A program made the translations under genes and the position numbers. Below, one piece after another: positions 5,070 through 6,317 of a stretch of 6,317 nt of DNA. The stretch is from contig JALVKZ010000014.1 of the NCBI GenBank assembly GCA_027033675.1, positions 1 to 6,317 of the forward strand, written 5' to 3'. Every line of letters starts with the position of its first letter. The stretch's first letter is position 1. Origin of the DNA: Pyrodictiaceae archaeon. GTDB lineage: Archaea; Thermoproteota; Thermoprotei_A; Sulfolobales; Pyrodictiaceae. Below the pieces are notes generated by a model, which worked only from the letters and a program-made list of their open reading frames with translations, made no database searches and had not been told where the DNA came from.

Positions 5070-5732
5070 GTGAAAGGTACACCTAAGAAGCCTCTGCATA
5101 TAGGCCGCTCCCTCTCTAATACAGCTAGTTTTATTGCTGCTCTTCTCTTCGTACTAATAGTGCTTTACCTGTACTCCTATGGCGGGGAAAAGAGCCTCGG
5201 TTTGCTCTTATCCTTATGGGCTTTGTACTCAGGAATTGTTGCATCCTCTATTTACCCACTCATAAAGTCTTACTACTCTGCAACACTAGTACTCATCCAT
5301 GAGTACAAAGTAGGGCTACTACGACCACCTTTCAAACCTTTTAGCGCTATAGCTGTTGTTCTCGCGGTTCCATTTATCGCCCCCCTCGTCACTACCTCTA
5401 TGAACCATTGGTTGCTCGACGTAACGGAGAGGATTGTCGCGAGAACAAGTATAGACGTGGAGGAGGTAGCGAAAGAGCTACCAGCATCTATTACTTCGCT
5501 AAAACCGTTCATAGTTAGCACGGTTATCCCGATTTTACAGCCAATAGCGCTGCTTTACTCCTGGCGACGATTCCAGCTAACTCTCTGCGGCATCCTAAGA
5601 GTTCTTACACGTAAAGGTCTTTGGGACAAGCCATGCACGCTTGATTTCATAGAAATAATGATCTGGACCCAGCCTAACAACCTTGCCCTCAACTCTAAGC
5701 TCCTCTCTGAAAAGTGGAGCATCAAGGACTAA
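5070..5732 (+). CDS. Membrane protein with about four transmembrane segments, unknown function
   Basis: I do not recognise the family. Hydrophobic segments lie at about 18-37, 43-66, 91-110 and 145-165. The basic N-terminus (KKP, R13) and the basic stretch after segment 4 (RR at 166-167, R177, RK at 181-182) suggest both ends face the cytoplasm. A loop at 114-144 is probably outside and helical. The start is GTG at 5070, 12 nt after the previous gene, with a modest GAGG at 5056-5059. Residues 176-220 are encoded opposite the end of dph6, and this tail is polar and shows no domain. It may be an extension that runs through antisense dph6 codons. The membrane part (1-170) looks genuine; the C-terminus is uncertain. 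Confidence 0.7.
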   Translation: MKGTPKKPLHIGRSLSNTASFIAALLFVLIVLYLYSYGGEKSLGLLLSLWALYSGIVASSIYPLIKSYYSATLVLIHEYKVGLLRPPFKPFSAIAVVLAVPFIAPLVTTSMNHWLLDVTERIVARTSIDVEEVAKELPASITSLKPFIVSTVIPILQPIALLYSWRRFQLTLCGILRVLTRKGLWDKPCTLDFIEIMIWTQPNNLALNSKLLSEKWSIKD

Positions 5733-6290
5733 GGTCTCAGCTTCTCCTCCCTCGAAAGCTGGGTTGAACCCGTAGCGCTTAGCACGAGCTATTATATCCT
5801 CAACCAAGCCCTTATCAAGGACTCGGCCAGTAATCCAGCTCGGCAAGCCATACGCTTGTACACTCACTATCATTACTCTGAAACCCTCCCTCACAAGGCT
5901 TCTCATATACTCTTCCTGATCTATACGCCAAAGCGGAGTAAATATCCTTAGCCCAGCCTCCTCGGCTGCAGAAGCAAACCTAAGCCTCTGATAATCACTA
6001 AGCAACGCGCCTGATACAACTGCTTCACAGCCACGAAGCCTGGCCTCATTAAACACATTTACAAGTGCAGCCTCCTCGTCCCTCTCAGCCCGGAGCTTTA
6101 TGAGCTTTAGCCGAAGTGCCCGTGCTTGTAGCTCCACTAGCCCGGTATACGGATAATGGAATAGCAAGCTATCCCAGCCACTAGCTGGCCCAAGCGTTAG
6201 GGCACAGCAAAGCCTAAACCCATGGAGAACAGCCCAGTGCAAAGCATACATGCTATCCTTGCCACCGCTCAGCATAGGGCAAGCAATCAT
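5595..6290 (-). CDS. dph6: Diphthine--ammonia ligase Dph6 (ATP-pyrophosphatase family)
   Basis: Dph6 uses ATP and ammonium to amidate diphthine, the last step of diphthamide formation on archaeal elongation factor 2. The PP-loop SGGKDS is at residues 8-13, right after the first strand. Other family hallmarks are GWDSLLFHYP (38-47), SGALLSDYQRLR (93-104), TPLWRIDQEEY (118-128) and the C-terminal EGGEAETLVLDAPLF (180-194). At 231 residues it matches the short archaeal single-domain form. ATG 6290 puts the PP-loop at the usual distance, but the frame stays open to the window edge (27 nt), and there is no clear ribosome binding site, so a slightly earlier start is possible. The last 46 codons lie opposite the tail of the membrane protein gene. 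Confidence 0.92.
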   Translation of the reverse strand: MIACPMLSGGKDSMYALHWAVLHGFRLCCALTLGPASGWDSLLFHYPYTGLVELQARALRLKLIKLRAERDEEAALVNVFNEARLRGCEAVVSGALLSDYQRLRFASAAEEAGLRIFTPLWRIDQEEYMRSLVREGFRVMIVSVQAYGLPSWITGRVLDKGLVEDIIARAKRYGFNPAFEGGEAETLVLDAPLFREELRVEGKVVRLGPDHYFYEIKRAWLVPKTFTCKNS

Positions 6291-6317
6291 CCCTATCAGC
6301 CGCCCCTGTGTTGCTGG

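Overview
The window looks like chromosomal DNA from a hyperthermophilic crenarchaeon, probably Desulfurococcales and close to the Pyrodictiaceae. This is inferred from gene content: a DUF1152 protein, archaeal SurE, a crenarchaeal AdoMet-decarboxylase-family enzyme that looks like the arginine decarboxylase branch, and an archaeal Dph6. Archaeal signals agree: TATA-type promoters and a perfect GGAGGTGAT ribosome binding site. Codon use is rich in ata, cta, agg and aga. I see no tRNA, rRNA, insertion sequence, CRISPR array or phage gene. Genes are packed on both strands.

Left part, + strand: a DUF1152 protein (16-1074) overlaps surE (1028-1855) by 47 nt. A 152-nt gap follows. It holds a TATA-like box and, at the predicted transcript start, a strong GC-rich imperfect hairpin (1889-1942). 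Next come a 71-residue ferredoxin-like protein starting at TTG (2008-2223) and a shortened amidohydrolase-fold protein without its metal-binding His-x-His (2284-3288).

Middle, - strand: a pyruvoyl-dependent decarboxylase proenzyme (3334-3729), probably arginine decarboxylase for polyamine synthesis. Its start should be moved 30 nt in from the longest ORF, because the longer ORF begins at the TATA box and a perfect ribosome binding site lies inside it. A T-rich terminator-like stretch lies downstream. The roughly 240-nt divergent region (3769-4006) carries small palindromes and a possible structured leader.

Right part, + strand: a divergent nucleoside phosphorylase family protein with an apparently dismantled phosphate site (4007-4795), a 75-residue helical protein (4830-5057) and a four-helix membrane protein (5070-5732) form a likely operon. 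The membrane ORF runs 138 nt into the convergent dph6 gene (5595-6290, - strand) in exact codon register.

Functionally, surE and the phosphorylase homologue point to nucleotide and nucleoside metabolism, the decarboxylase to polyamines, and dph6 to diphthamide on elongation factor 2. I found no clear new system. The best leads are the structured leader before the ferredoxin gene and three enzyme-family proteins (ferredoxin, amidohydrolase, phosphorylase) that each lost hallmark residues while keeping intact reading frames.
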